NCBI RefSeq assembly: GCF_000350165.1
Contig: NZ_CAUI01000015.1
Coordinates: 315,313 to 379,312, forward strand
Direction: 5' to 3'
From: Halanaerobium saccharolyticum subsp. saccharolyticum DSM 6643
GTDB lineage: Bacteria; Bacillota; Halanaerobiia; Halanaerobiales; Halanaerobiaceae
Length of the DNA: 64,000 nucleotides
In this document: one piece after another, positions 7,624 through 16,909 of the stretch
Layout of the letters: each line of letters starts with the position of its first letter
Position numbering within the stretch: position 1 is the first letter of the stretch
The notes under the pieces: generated by a model
The model's input: only the letters and a program-made list of their open reading frames with translations
Databases searched by the model: none
What the model was told of the DNA's origin: nothing
Made by a program: the position numbers and the translations under genes

Positions 7624-9231
7624 GATTGAAGTAAATGGGACTTCATTATCAGGTATAGCCTTAAAGTTACTTAGTATTTCAAGTAATCGCTGTGCCTGAT
7701 GATAATTCTTATTTGTTTTATCTATCTGCTTTAATAATGGCTCTACATAATTTTTTAAAACAGACAACTCATAGATTAAAGCTGAATTAAACATTGCATC
7801 AGCATTTTCTTGATACGGGAAAATATTTTTTTCCTCTCCTCTACGCACACTCTGCCACAAATTTAAGGTGTCGGTCGCTGATAAATTACGATATTGATTG
7901 TCCCTTACGATTCTTCTAATTAGTCTAGTATCAGTTGTGGGAATTCTATTATGACAGTCTATATTAAGCTGAGTTAAAGCACTAATATAGATTTTGAATT
8001 TTAAATCCTGTGGAATCACTTCAGTCATTTTATCATTTAACCCATGTATACCCTCAATTAAAATCGGTTGATCATCATCTAGCTTTAAAAACCTACCACT
8101 CTTTTCTCTAATTCCCTTTTCAAAATTAAAACGAGGTAATTGAACTTCTTCTCCCTGAATTAATTTTAAAAGATGATCATTGAACAATTCCAGGTTAATA
8201 GCTTCAATTGATTCAAAATCAGGGTCACCATTTTCATCTAAAGGCGTATTTTCCCTGTTTACAAAATAATCATCACCAGAAATCTGAACTGGACGCAAAC
8301 CATTAATTTTTAACTGGGTTGATAGCCGATGAGTAAAAGTTGTCTTGCCAGATGAAGTTGGTCCAGCAATTAAAATTATTTTGTTCCTGGGCATCCCACT
8401 TTTAATTCTATCTGCAATCGCTGCAATCTTTTTTTCATGCAGTGCTTCTGATATTCTAATTAATTCATTATATTCCTGAGCCTCTATAACCTGATTTAAT
8501 TCTACTACATTATTCACCCCAAGAATTTCCCCTAGCCTCTCATACTCTAAAAATATATTGGCTAATTTAGGCTGCTCAATAAATTTAGGAACCTTTTTAT
8601 TACTAAAGAACTTAGGAAAAAGCAATACAAAACCAGGAATTCTTAAATGCAGATCAAATTCTTTTAAATATGAAGTCGAAGGAACCATATTATAATAAAA
8701 ATAATCATAGTAACCATCTAATTCATAAAGAGTATAATAGTCTTTCTGCTGCTGCCGAATCAATTCACTTCTAAAAGAACAATTTTCATTTTTTATTATT
8801 TCTAAAACTTTTTCCTTTTTTAGTTTATGTTTTTTTATTTTATGATCAGCTGCAATTAGTTCTTCCATTCTTTTTTTTAATTTTACCAAATCACTTTTAT
8901 TTAAGCTCTGTTTATTTTTTAGCTCACAATAGATGCCGTTGCTAATAGAAATTTCGATTTCTAAAACAGATTCCGGAAACAGTTCATAAATAGCTTTTGC
9001 CATTACTAAATAAAGGCTTCTTCTATAAATTCTATTACCTAATTCAGAGCTTATACTAACTGTTTTAATTTCAGCATCTCGATCAAGCTCTTCGTTCAAA
9101 TCATAGACTTCATTCTCTATAATAACAGCCATAATATCTTCTTTATTTGAAATATCACTTACTGCTATTATATCTTCAATACTACTCTTTTCTATTATCT
9201 TTAATTTTTGATTATTTAATTTAATATCCAT
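7582..9231 (-). CDS. Uridine kinase-like nucleoside kinase with ThrRS-like N-terminal region
   Basis: 549 residues. The C-terminal half is a phosphoribulokinase/uridine kinase P-loop domain (GPTSSGKTTFTHRLS near residue 290; ISGDDYF; ILIEGIHGLND). The N-terminal third resembles the TGS and second additional domains of threonyl-tRNA synthetase, an arrangement common in clostridial proteins annotated as nucleoside kinase. It should phosphorylate a nucleoside or related sugar, but the substrate is not set by the visible motifs. ATG 9231 follows AGGAGG and overlaps the end of queG by 11 nt, so the two are translationally coupled. The 3' end overlaps the convergent nucleotidase gene. Confidence 0.85.
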   Translation of the reverse strand: MDIKLNNQKLKIIEKSSIEDIIAVSDISNKEDIMAVIIENEVYDLNEELDRDAEIKTVSISSELGNRIYRRSLYLVMAKAIYELFPESVLEIEISISNGIYCELKNKQSLNKSDLVKLKKRMEELIAADHKIKKHKLKKEKVLEIIKNENCSFRSELIRQQQKDYYTLYELDGYYDYFYYNMVPSTSYLKEFDLHLRIPGFVLLFPKFFSNKKVPKFIEQPKLANIFLEYERLGEILGVNNVVELNQVIEAQEYNELIRISEALHEKKIAAIADRIKSGMPRNKIILIAGPTSSGKTTFTHRLSTQLKINGLRPVQISGDDYFVNRENTPLDENGDPDFESIEAINLELFNDHLLKLIQGEEVQLPRFNFEKGIREKSGRFLKLDDDQPILIEGIHGLNDKMTEVIPQDLKFKIYISALTQLNIDCHNRIPTTDTRLIRRIVRDNQYRNLSATDTLNLWQSVRRGEEKNIFPYQENADAMFNSALIYELSVLKNYVEPLLKQIDKTNKNYHQAQRLLEILSNFKAIPDNEVPFTSILREFTGMSVFRDE

Positions 9232-10318
9232 GATTTTCCTCCTTTGCTGCTAATATATTTTTTATTTTATTTTTATATTCTTTATTATTTTCTTGAGCTA
9301 TATGTTTTTCGATAACACCCTTTGCCTCTTTAAAATCTATTTCCAACAATGAAAGGGCCGCATAATATCGAATAACAGGAGAATTATCATTTAATTTTTC
9401 TTTAATCAAATTAAAATACTTTAATTCTTTTAGGTTAGCTGCTGCAAGCATTGCATTGCGAATTAGAATTCTGCTTCCCCGCCAGGTTATTGCTGTATTA
9501 GCTAATTCTTCTGGGAGCTCTTTGCGTTCTAAATTAAGAAAATATTGTAGTCCTTTGTCAAAAATCATTAATTCTGATGCTGTTAATTTATCTGCCTTTT
9601 TATTATATGGACAGACATCTTTACAATCATCACAGCCCCAGATATGATGGCCAATTTTTTTGATTTCAGCTTCTGAAAGTATTCCCTTTTTTTGAGTTAA
9701 ATAAGCTGTGCATTCTTCTGCAGCCAATAAATATTCTGATTTCAAAGCATCAACTTGGCAGTTATCAATACAGCGTCTGCAGTCTCCACAATCGTCAGCA
9801 AGAGGTTGATCTTTAGTTATTTCTAAATCTGTAAAAATTTCTCCTAAAAATAAATTAGAACCCAATTCAGGATTAATCAAAAGTGTGTTTTTTCCAATAA
9901 AGCCTATTCCTGCTTTCCTGGCCAGAGCTTTTTCTAAAAAAGGAGCTTCATCTACAAATATTTTATAATTGAAGCTTTTATTCAATTTTTTTTGCAGCCT
10001 GGCTGCCAATTTTTCTAATTTATTTTCAAGATAAACATGGTAATCTTCTATTGTTACATAATTAGATAAAAAAGGATTAGTTCCATTTTTATTATAACTG
10101 ACAGCAGCCACAATTATTGACTTTAAATTTGGAAAATGAAAAGCTGGATTTGTTAATTCTGCAATATCCTGATTAGCAAATGGTTGCGGCCAGTATTTAT
10201 CTTTGCTTCTTTTTTCTAATATTTTTCGTTCTTGCTTTAATTCTCCATTATCAGTTATACGACAAAGATCAATATTTAATTTAGCAGCACATTCTTTAAC
10301 TAAATTATTAATCTGCAT
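9221..10318 (-). CDS. queG: Epoxyqueuosine reductase QueG
   Basis: 365 residues. QueG uses cobalamin and two 4Fe-4S clusters to reduce epoxyqueuosine to queuosine at tRNA position 34. The ferredoxin-type cysteine sets are present (CGDCRRCIDNC and the later CDDCKDVCPYN), along with the N-terminal flavin-reductase-like fold and the GKNTLLINPELGS segment. The C-terminal 100 residues carry HEAT-like repeats seen in longer QueG forms. ATG 10318 lies inside the end of the MFS gene (11-nt overlap). No other que genes are in the window. Confidence 0.95.
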   Translation of the reverse strand: MQINNLVKECAAKLNIDLCRITDNGELKQERKILEKRSKDKYWPQPFANQDIAELTNPAFHFPNLKSIIVAAVSYNKNGTNPFLSNYVTIEDYHVYLENKLEKLAARLQKKLNKSFNYKIFVDEAPFLEKALARKAGIGFIGKNTLLINPELGSNLFLGEIFTDLEITKDQPLADDCGDCRRCIDNCQVDALKSEYLLAAEECTAYLTQKKGILSEAEIKKIGHHIWGCDDCKDVCPYNKKADKLTASELMIFDKGLQYFLNLERKELPEELANTAITWRGSRILIRNAMLAAANLKELKYFNLIKEKLNDNSPVIRYYAALSLLEIDFKEAKGVIEKHIAQENNKEYKNKIKNILAAKEENHGY

Positions 10319-11450
10319 CTAACTTTAACTCCTTCTCTTTTTTAAATAAATATAGACTGTAAATTATACCTGCAGCTGCTGAGAGTATAGACCAGAAAAA
10401 ATACATGCTTTCTCCTCCAGCTAACTGATAAATTTTTCCACCAATCAAACTGCCGGAGATAGCACTTAACCCCATAAAAACACCTGCATAAATATTTTGA
10501 CCAGTTGCTCTAAATTTTTCTCCACTTATTTTATTAACATAATCAACTCCGACTGCAAAAAAGAGCCCAAAAGTAATACTATGCAGCAGCTGTGAAAACA
10601 AAATCATTGGTGTATAAGGAAACAAAGAAAGCAGCAGCCAGCGAATAATAAAGCCTATACTAATAACTACAATTATCTTGCTAAATTTATTATTTTTAAT
10701 TATTTTATCAGAAAAGAAGAAGGCCAAAATTTCACTTGCAGATGAAATAGTTAAGGCAACTCCTACTAAAAATTCCCCGCCACCATTAGCAATAATATAT
10801 AGTGGAAAATAACTGTAATTAGCATTCATTGAAGTCTGCAGTATAAAAACAAAAAACAAAAAATAAAGTAACCTTTTCTTTTTAAATATCTTAATGAAAT
10901 CTCCCGGATTTAAGACTTCAATTTCTCTCTCACTTTTAGGAAGAAATTTTAATAAAATCATAGATAAAATTAGTACAACTGCATAAACATAAAATAAATT
11001 TGCTGAAGAAGTAGCCTCTAAAAAATAACCCATTACAGAGACTGAAAGCATGTACCCTGCAGAACCCCAAAGTCTAAATTTACCATAAAAATTAGAATTA
11101 TCCCCGAGATAATCTAATAAAAGGCTATCAGATAGAGGCACAATTGGATTTTGAAATAAAGTATAAAAAAACATAAGCAGCATTAAAATTTTAAATGACG
11201 TTGTCTGAGGAAATAAAATAACAGTTAAAAAAGTACCGGTTAGAGTAATATATAAAACTTTTTTATTTTCATGAAAATAATCAGTTAAAAACCCCCAAAA
11301 AGGCATCAGCAGCAGAGCAAAAATTCTTGGTATAGCATTTACTAAACCAATTTGAAAAGAATCAAGCCCCGCATCCTGAAAATAAATATTAAAATACCCA
11401 AAAGCTGCCATAGTAATATAAAATATGAAATTATAAAGCTTAAAAGCCAA
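10308..11450 (-). CDS. MFS transporter, MFS_1-like/HcaT type
   Basis: A 380-residue, twelve-segment major facilitator protein. The N-terminal GLVNAIPRIFALLLMPFWG and loop DYFHENKK match the MFS_1-like group that includes the phenylpropionate permease HcaT and nucleoside symporters. The likely start is TTG 11450, with GAGGA from the end of the upstream M16 gene as ribosome site. It is co-transcribed with the M16 pair and queG. The substrate is not predictable from sequence; the neighbours do not suggest one. Confidence 0.8.
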   Translation of the reverse strand: MAFKLYNFIFYITMAAFGYFNIYFQDAGLDSFQIGLVNAIPRIFALLLMPFWGFLTDYFHENKKVLYITLTGTFLTVILFPQTTSFKILMLLMFFYTLFQNPIVPLSDSLLLDYLGDNSNFYGKFRLWGSAGYMLSVSVMGYFLEATSSANLFYVYAVVLILSMILLKFLPKSEREIEVLNPGDFIKIFKKKRLLYFLFFVFILQTSMNANYSYFPLYIIANGGGEFLVGVALTISSASEILAFFFSDKIIKNNKFSKIIVVISIGFIIRWLLLSLFPYTPMILFSQLLHSITFGLFFAVGVDYVNKISGEKFRATGQNIYAGVFMGLSAISGSLIGGKIYQLAGGESMYFFWSILSAAAGIIYSLYLFKKEKELKLDAD

Positions 11451-11455
11451 AAAAA

Positions 11456-12739
11456 TCAGTCCTCATTTAAAATTATTGATTCAACCATTAGATCTTTATT
11501 AAATATTTTATCTGAATATGACAGCAGTTCTTCTAGAGTAATATTATCAATTATGGAAGCTAGATCAAAAATATCGATTCCCAAGCGGCGATAATTAATA
11601 AATTCAGCAGCCAGATGGCTGAAATTATTGAATAATCTAATATAACTTCCTTGATATTTTCGCTTAATCCTTTCAAAATTTTCTTTAATTTCATCATGAT
11701 CAATATCAACTAGTTTTTCCTTTATTTTTGAACGCATTAAATCAGGACGATTACTTTCTCCATGTAAATGTACATAAGCATAATCAGGTTTTTTACGGTA
11801 AGTGCAGGAAAAACTATTGTCGATTATTCCCTGCTCTAAAAGCTGATTATAATTTTTACTACTGCGGCCAAAAACAATATCCAAGAGAAGATTTACGATA
11901 TATTCTTTTTTGATGGTTTCAGTTGGTTTTTCCCTCTTAATTGGATCTTTAAAAGCAATCTGAACCATTGGTCGCGAAATATTCATTTTTTCTTTTACTA
12001 ACTTTTTAGCTACACTCTCCGGCTCCTCTTTAATAATTCTGACAGGATTTTTAAAATGTGGAAAATTCTTTTTTGCTTGATGTTCTCTAATTAAATCAAT
12101 AATCCGATCTGAATCAAGATCTCCAATTAAAATCAGGTCCATATTAGAAGGTAAATAAAAGTTATAGTAGCAGATATATAAATCCTCTGGAGTAATTGAC
12201 ATTACACTTTCTTCGGTCCCTGCTATATCATTTTTTACAGGATGTTTTGAATAAAGAGCTGATAACAGGTTGAAATATGATTTCCAGTAAGGATTATCCT
12301 GATACATTTTAATCTCTTGGACAATAATGCCCTGCTCTTTTTTTACATTTTCTTCACTGAAATATGGATCTTGTACAAATTCAATTAAATTAATTAAAGA
12401 ATCTTCGAAGTTGCTGCTGCTGGAAAATAAATAGTTTGTACTGTCGAAGTTAGTGTAAGCATTAGCAGAAGCACCCAGGTCAGCAAATTTATCAAAAATA
12501 CTTTTTTCTTTATCCTCAAAAAGCTGATGTTCTAAAAAATGGGCAATACCTAAGGGCATATTTCTTTTGCGACCATTTTTAACATCAATAAATTCTATAT
12601 CATTTGAACCAAAATTTACTGAAAGCATTGCATATTGTTTAACATAATCTTTTTTAGGAAATATGTATATATTTAACCCATTATCTAATTTAGTTTTCAC
12701 TAATCTTTCATCCATAGCTTTATTATAAATATTTTCCAA
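11456..12739 (-). CDS. M16 family zinc peptidase, catalytic YmfH-like
   Basis: About 427 residues, one M16B-type subunit. The inverted zinc motif HFLEH is intact, and the downstream Glu region (QGIIVQEIKMYQDNP) supplies the third ligand, so this subunit should be catalytic. It pairs with the next-upstream M16 gene, like B. subtilis YmfH with YmfF. The frame opens at TTG 12748, but GAGGG is adjacent to that codon and sits 9 nt before TTG 12739, which I prefer. Substrates of such pairs are mostly unknown. Confidence 0.87.
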   Translation of the reverse strand: MENIYNKAMDERLVKTKLDNGLNIYIFPKKDYVKQYAMLSVNFGSNDIEFIDVKNGRKRNMPLGIAHFLEHQLFEDKEKSIFDKFADLGASANAYTNFDSTNYLFSSSSNFEDSLINLIEFVQDPYFSEENVKKEQGIIVQEIKMYQDNPYWKSYFNLLSALYSKHPVKNDIAGTEESVMSITPEDLYICYYNFYLPSNMDLILIGDLDSDRIIDLIREHQAKKNFPHFKNPVRIIKEEPESVAKKLVKEKMNISRPMVQIAFKDPIKREKPTETIKKEYIVNLLLDIVFGRSSKNYNQLLEQGIIDNSFSCTYRKKPDYAYVHLHGESNRPDLMRSKIKEKLVDIDHDEIKENFERIKRKYQGSYIRLFNNFSHLAAEFINYRRLGIDIFDLASIIDNITLEELLSYSDKIFNKDLMVESIILNED

Positions 12740-12744
12740 ATTGA

Positions 12745-14016
12745 TCAACCCTCACTTTTTAATAAATATACAGTGTCTAACTTTATTTTCTTTGCAACAG
12801 AAATAATATCATCTCTGCTGACTTTTTCTACTTCAGCAATAGTTTTATTAATTGACTCATTTTTGTTATTAACCAGGCTTAAAAGATAATGTGCAGCAAG
12901 CGATCTATTGCTATCCAGATCTTGTTTCAATTGATTTATAATACTTTTTTTAGAACGTGCAAATTCTTCTTGACTGAATTCACCTTTAGTTATTTTAGAA
13001 ATTTCTTTTTTTACTAATTCCAATACTTCTTCCTGATTCTCAGAATTAATACCACTGTTTATCAAAAATAAACCTTTAGTGGTTTCTATAGAAGAACTAA
13101 CATAATAGGCTAAACTTCTCTTTTCTCTAATTTCACGGAATAGTTTAGAGTGAGTTGAACCCCCAATTAAACTATTAAAAACTAAAAGAGAGTAATAAGC
13201 TGAATCTTTTCTAGTGATTCCAGTTCTAAATCCAATAGACATTCTTGCTTGATTAATTTTCATTTCCTGCTGATAAAAGTCAAGCTCTTTATCTCGATAG
13301 ATTACTTCTGTACTATCATCAAAAATATCTTGACCTGCACTCATTTTAGTTTTTTCAATTATCTGATCAACAAATGCGCTCTTAAAATTACCAATCAAAA
13401 AAAGTGAACGTTTTGCCTCGTTAATAATTTTCTGATAATGATTAAATAATTCCTGGTTTGTTATTTCTGAAAGTGCAGAAACAGATCCCATTTTATATAT
13501 ACTATATTTTTCATTTTTGCACATTTTCTTTAAACAGTTTTCAACTGCAAAACTATATTTATCATTGATTAAAGATAATATATCCTGCTTTAATATTTTT
13601 ATTTCTTGTTCAAAATAATTATTTTTAAATTTACCCTTTTCAATTAATGGATTAAAAATTATATCATTTAATAATTCAAAAGCATTTTCAGTTAAATTAC
13701 TTTTATGAGTTAAAAACTTTTCATTAACCATTTCCAAAGAAAATCTTAAAATCTGATTTTCCCCTCGTTTTAAAATATTAGAACTCATATTTGAACCATA
13801 TAAATTTTCCAGCTCTGTCTTTATTAACTGATTATTATTATAATGCTCTGATCCCCTCTCTAAAATTGAGGGAATCAAAGCATTCATCGCTGCCTCTTTT
13901 TCGTTCTTAAGAGGCAGCATGAAATATATCTGGATTAGATTTGTTTTGAATTTATCTGTTGCCAGATGATGCAAATTAAATCTATTTTGTTTGGTTTTAA
14001 ATTCTAAATCATTCAT
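12745..14016 (-). CDS. M16 family peptidase-like protein, non-catalytic YmfF-like
   Basis: 423 residues with the M16 fold (RMSIGFRTGITRKDSAYY, LVFNSLIGGSTHSKLFREIREKRSLAYYV) but without a proper HxxEH zinc site: the equivalent place reads ILERGSEH. This is the normal pattern for the partner subunit of a two-protein M16 peptidase, where one chain carries the metal site and the other the substrate-binding R/Y pair. ATG 14016 follows GGAGAG. The downstream catalytic partner begins 5 nt after this stop. Both belong to the UPF0182-led operon. Confidence 0.87.
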   Translation of the reverse strand: MNDLEFKTKQNRFNLHHLATDKFKTNLIQIYFMLPLKNEKEAAMNALIPSILERGSEHYNNNQLIKTELENLYGSNMSSNILKRGENQILRFSLEMVNEKFLTHKSNLTENAFELLNDIIFNPLIEKGKFKNNYFEQEIKILKQDILSLINDKYSFAVENCLKKMCKNEKYSIYKMGSVSALSEITNQELFNHYQKIINEAKRSLFLIGNFKSAFVDQIIEKTKMSAGQDIFDDSTEVIYRDKELDFYQQEMKINQARMSIGFRTGITRKDSAYYSLLVFNSLIGGSTHSKLFREIREKRSLAYYVSSSIETTKGLFLINSGINSENQEEVLELVKKEISKITKGEFSQEEFARSKKSIINQLKQDLDSNRSLAAHYLLSLVNNKNESINKTIAEVEKVSRDDIISVAKKIKLDTVYLLKSEG

Positions 14017-14022
14017 AAATAA

Positions 14023-16869
14023 TTACTCTCCTGTTCCGGATAATTGATTTAAGACTTCTCCTAATTGATTTATAGTTTCACCGTAGGTAGCAAAATCGCC
14101 ATTTTGCAAAGCCTCTTCAGCTTGCTTATATAAGCTTGTTGCTTCATTGATGAGTTCCTGGCTGCTAGCAGACATTAAGTCTAAATCGGACTCATCGTCA
14201 ACTTGCTGATCTTGACGCTGCTGATCAGTTTGGCCTTCTGCATCCAGACCGGTATCTTCAACTGCTACACCTGTTTCTTCCTGCAGTTCTTTTACATCTT
14301 CTTCTGGTACTGCCAATCCTGCACCTTCTTCAAACATTGCTTTTAAAGCTTCTTCTAAGTTTTCTCTCATTATTATTTTATTTTTGTAAGAGAGGATTAC
14401 TCTTCTTAATTCTGGAATACCTCCACTATCTGCCTGAAGGAAGATAGGCTCAACATATAAAACACTGTTGTTAACAGGTATAACTAGTAAATTTCCTCTG
14501 ATAACATTTGAACCCTGCTGGCTCCAGAGAGTTAGAAGTTGAGAAATTTCAGATTCCTGATCAATTCTAGACTCAATTTGACTTGGACCATAAACAAGCT
14601 GATCTTTAGGAAATCTATAAGCAAATAATTCTCCATAATTCTCTCCATCATTTCGAGCAGCCATCCAGGCAATCATATTATTTCTATTAGAGGGAGTAAA
14701 GGGAGTCATTAGAATAAATTCTGCCTCTTCTTCTCCGGGTAGCTGATTCATTATATAGTAAGGCTCGACCGGAATTGTTGACCCTTGATAATTTTCTTGA
14801 GGAATTGACCATACATCCTCACGATTATAATAGACTACCGGATCTTCCATATGGTAATTACTGTATATTTGAGACTGTATTTTAAATAAATCCTGTGGAT
14901 AACGTATATGCTTTTTGATTGAATCAGGCATTTGATCGAATGATTTAAATAGATCATCAAAAATCTTCGAATAAGTCTCAGCAATTGGATCACTTTCATC
15001 AACAATATAATAATCTAAGGTTCCATTATAAGCATCAACAACTACTTTTATTGAATTGCGCACATAATTATCTCTATTATTATATGGTTGTGAATAGGGA
15101 TAGCTACTTGTTGTAGTATAGGCATCATAAATCCAGAATAATCTACCTTCCGCATTTACAATATAAGGGTCACTATCATATTTAAGAAATGGTGCTGCCT
15201 TTCTAACTCTTTGATGAATATTACGCTCATACATTATCTGACTCTGGTCATTGATATCATCAGATAATAAAATCTTCATTGTATTAAAACGCAGAGCAAA
15301 AAGTGACTTTCTGAATAAATTTGGAAGACCTACACCACCAGTACCTTCATACTCTGTAAATACATTTTCAGAACCCATTGGGTAATGAAATTCAGTTTCG
15401 TTTGTATTAACAATTACATAATTATTTGTTTTTTCTCCATAATAAATTGAACTGTTATCTAAATTAATATTCTGATTGTTACTTTTAGGTGGAATATCTT
15501 GAATTAAAAATTCTGGCTGACCATTATCTCTCACTTTACCGGTTGGACTCATTGTAACACCCAGACCATGAGTATATTTTAAAGTTTTATTAACCCACGT
15601 TTGAGCCTGTTGTGCCAGTGAATTTTGATCTAGCTCTCTAGCACCAAGCATTACCTGAGTATAGTCATCACCCAGCTGATAACGATCGATATCAATGTCT
15701 TCAAAAGTATAGTACTGTCTTAAAGCCTGTAGTTGATTATAAGTGTCTTGAAGAGGTCTATGATCCCAGAGTCTAATATTATTAACCACAGTTTCATATT
15801 CCATTAATTCTTCATAAGATAACTCATCTTCTGAAAGTTCAAAGTCTTTAGTTTTAACATCATTTAATTTATAAGCATTTAAAGTCATTTGAATATTATT
15901 TTCAATATACTCTTCTTCTAAATTAATTTCATTTGGCTCAACTCTATACTGTTGAATAAAAGCAGGATAGACACCTGTGAAAACAATCGAAAGAATAACC
16001 CAGGCACCAATACCCCAGACAAGAGGCTTGTAATTATTTCTAAATAAACTATAAAGCACTGCTAAAGCAACAAAAATAACTGTGAAAAATAAAATTCTAT
16101 AACCTAGTAAATTAGCATTAACATCTGTATAACCAGCGCCAAATACAACTCCAGTCGGTGAAAATAGAATATTGTACATTTTTAGTCTATAATCCCAGGC
16201 TTTAAAAAGTAAGAACACAAAGATTAAGACTGAGATATGTTTTTTGGCCCTGCTGCTTAATTTAGAAGAGATTTCACTAACTGAATGAATACCAGTTAAA
16301 ATGATATAAACTGCTCCAACTAAAATTAAAGAAATTACGACTACTACCATTCCCATTTCGCGTAGAAATTTATAAAAAGGTAGTGAAAAAACATAAAATG
16401 AAATATTATTATTAAAGATTGGATCAACATTATTAAAATCAGTTTTATTTAGAAATTTCAATACCATTTTCCAGCTTTCACTAGAAACTGAAGAAAACAA
16501 AAAACCAAATATTAAACTTGATATTAGATAAATTAAATTTAAGCGTTTCTTATTTAACCATTCAAAAATTTGATTTCTTTCTTCACCAAATAAATTTTCA
16601 ACCCGATTATCACTTCTAATTTTTATGTGACTTATTATAGGTTTTTTAGTGAAATGTAAATTTAAATAAATTAAAGTAGTAAAAAAGGCCCCTACTACTA
16701 ATCTCAAAATAAAATTAGATAAAAACATAATTGTAAAAGTTTTTTCGAAGTTCAGTTCTTTAAACCAGAGCCAGTCAGTATAAATATTTGCCCCAGTGGA
16801 AATAAAAATAATCAGCAAAATAGCTGCTATTGCAAAAACAGAGAGAAAAAACTTAATTGTTTTACTCAT
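14023..16869 (-). CDS. UPF0182 family large membrane protein
   Basis: 948 residues, usual size for UPF0182 (COG1615). About seven hydrophobic segments fill the first 320 residues, followed by a roughly 600-residue extracytoplasmic region (VNNIRLWDHRPL, YTHGLGVTMSPTG, YPMGSENVFTEYEGTGGVGLPN) and an acidic, Gln-rich tail. The biochemical function of the family is not established. ATG 16869 follows GGGGA. The gap to the downstream M16 gene is 6 nt, so they are co-transcribed. A surface or envelope role is inference from topology only. Confidence 0.9.
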   Translation of the reverse strand: MSKTIKFFLSVFAIAAILLIIFISTGANIYTDWLWFKELNFEKTFTIMFLSNFILRLVVGAFFTTLIYLNLHFTKKPIISHIKIRSDNRVENLFGEERNQIFEWLNKKRLNLIYLISSLIFGFLFSSVSSESWKMVLKFLNKTDFNNVDPIFNNNISFYVFSLPFYKFLREMGMVVVVISLILVGAVYIILTGIHSVSEISSKLSSRAKKHISVLIFVFLLFKAWDYRLKMYNILFSPTGVVFGAGYTDVNANLLGYRILFFTVIFVALAVLYSLFRNNYKPLVWGIGAWVILSIVFTGVYPAFIQQYRVEPNEINLEEEYIENNIQMTLNAYKLNDVKTKDFELSEDELSYEELMEYETVVNNIRLWDHRPLQDTYNQLQALRQYYTFEDIDIDRYQLGDDYTQVMLGARELDQNSLAQQAQTWVNKTLKYTHGLGVTMSPTGKVRDNGQPEFLIQDIPPKSNNQNINLDNSSIYYGEKTNNYVIVNTNETEFHYPMGSENVFTEYEGTGGVGLPNLFRKSLFALRFNTMKILLSDDINDQSQIMYERNIHQRVRKAAPFLKYDSDPYIVNAEGRLFWIYDAYTTTSSYPYSQPYNNRDNYVRNSIKVVVDAYNGTLDYYIVDESDPIAETYSKIFDDLFKSFDQMPDSIKKHIRYPQDLFKIQSQIYSNYHMEDPVVYYNREDVWSIPQENYQGSTIPVEPYYIMNQLPGEEEAEFILMTPFTPSNRNNMIAWMAARNDGENYGELFAYRFPKDQLVYGPSQIESRIDQESEISQLLTLWSQQGSNVIRGNLLVIPVNNSVLYVEPIFLQADSGGIPELRRVILSYKNKIIMRENLEEALKAMFEEGAGLAVPEEDVKELQEETGVAVEDTGLDAEGQTDQQRQDQQVDDESDLDLMSASSQELINEATSLYKQAEEALQNGDFATYGETINQLGEVLNQLSGTGE

Positions 16870-16909
16870 AATTTTCCCCTTTCAAATTTCAGAATTTAAT
16901 AGTCAAAAT

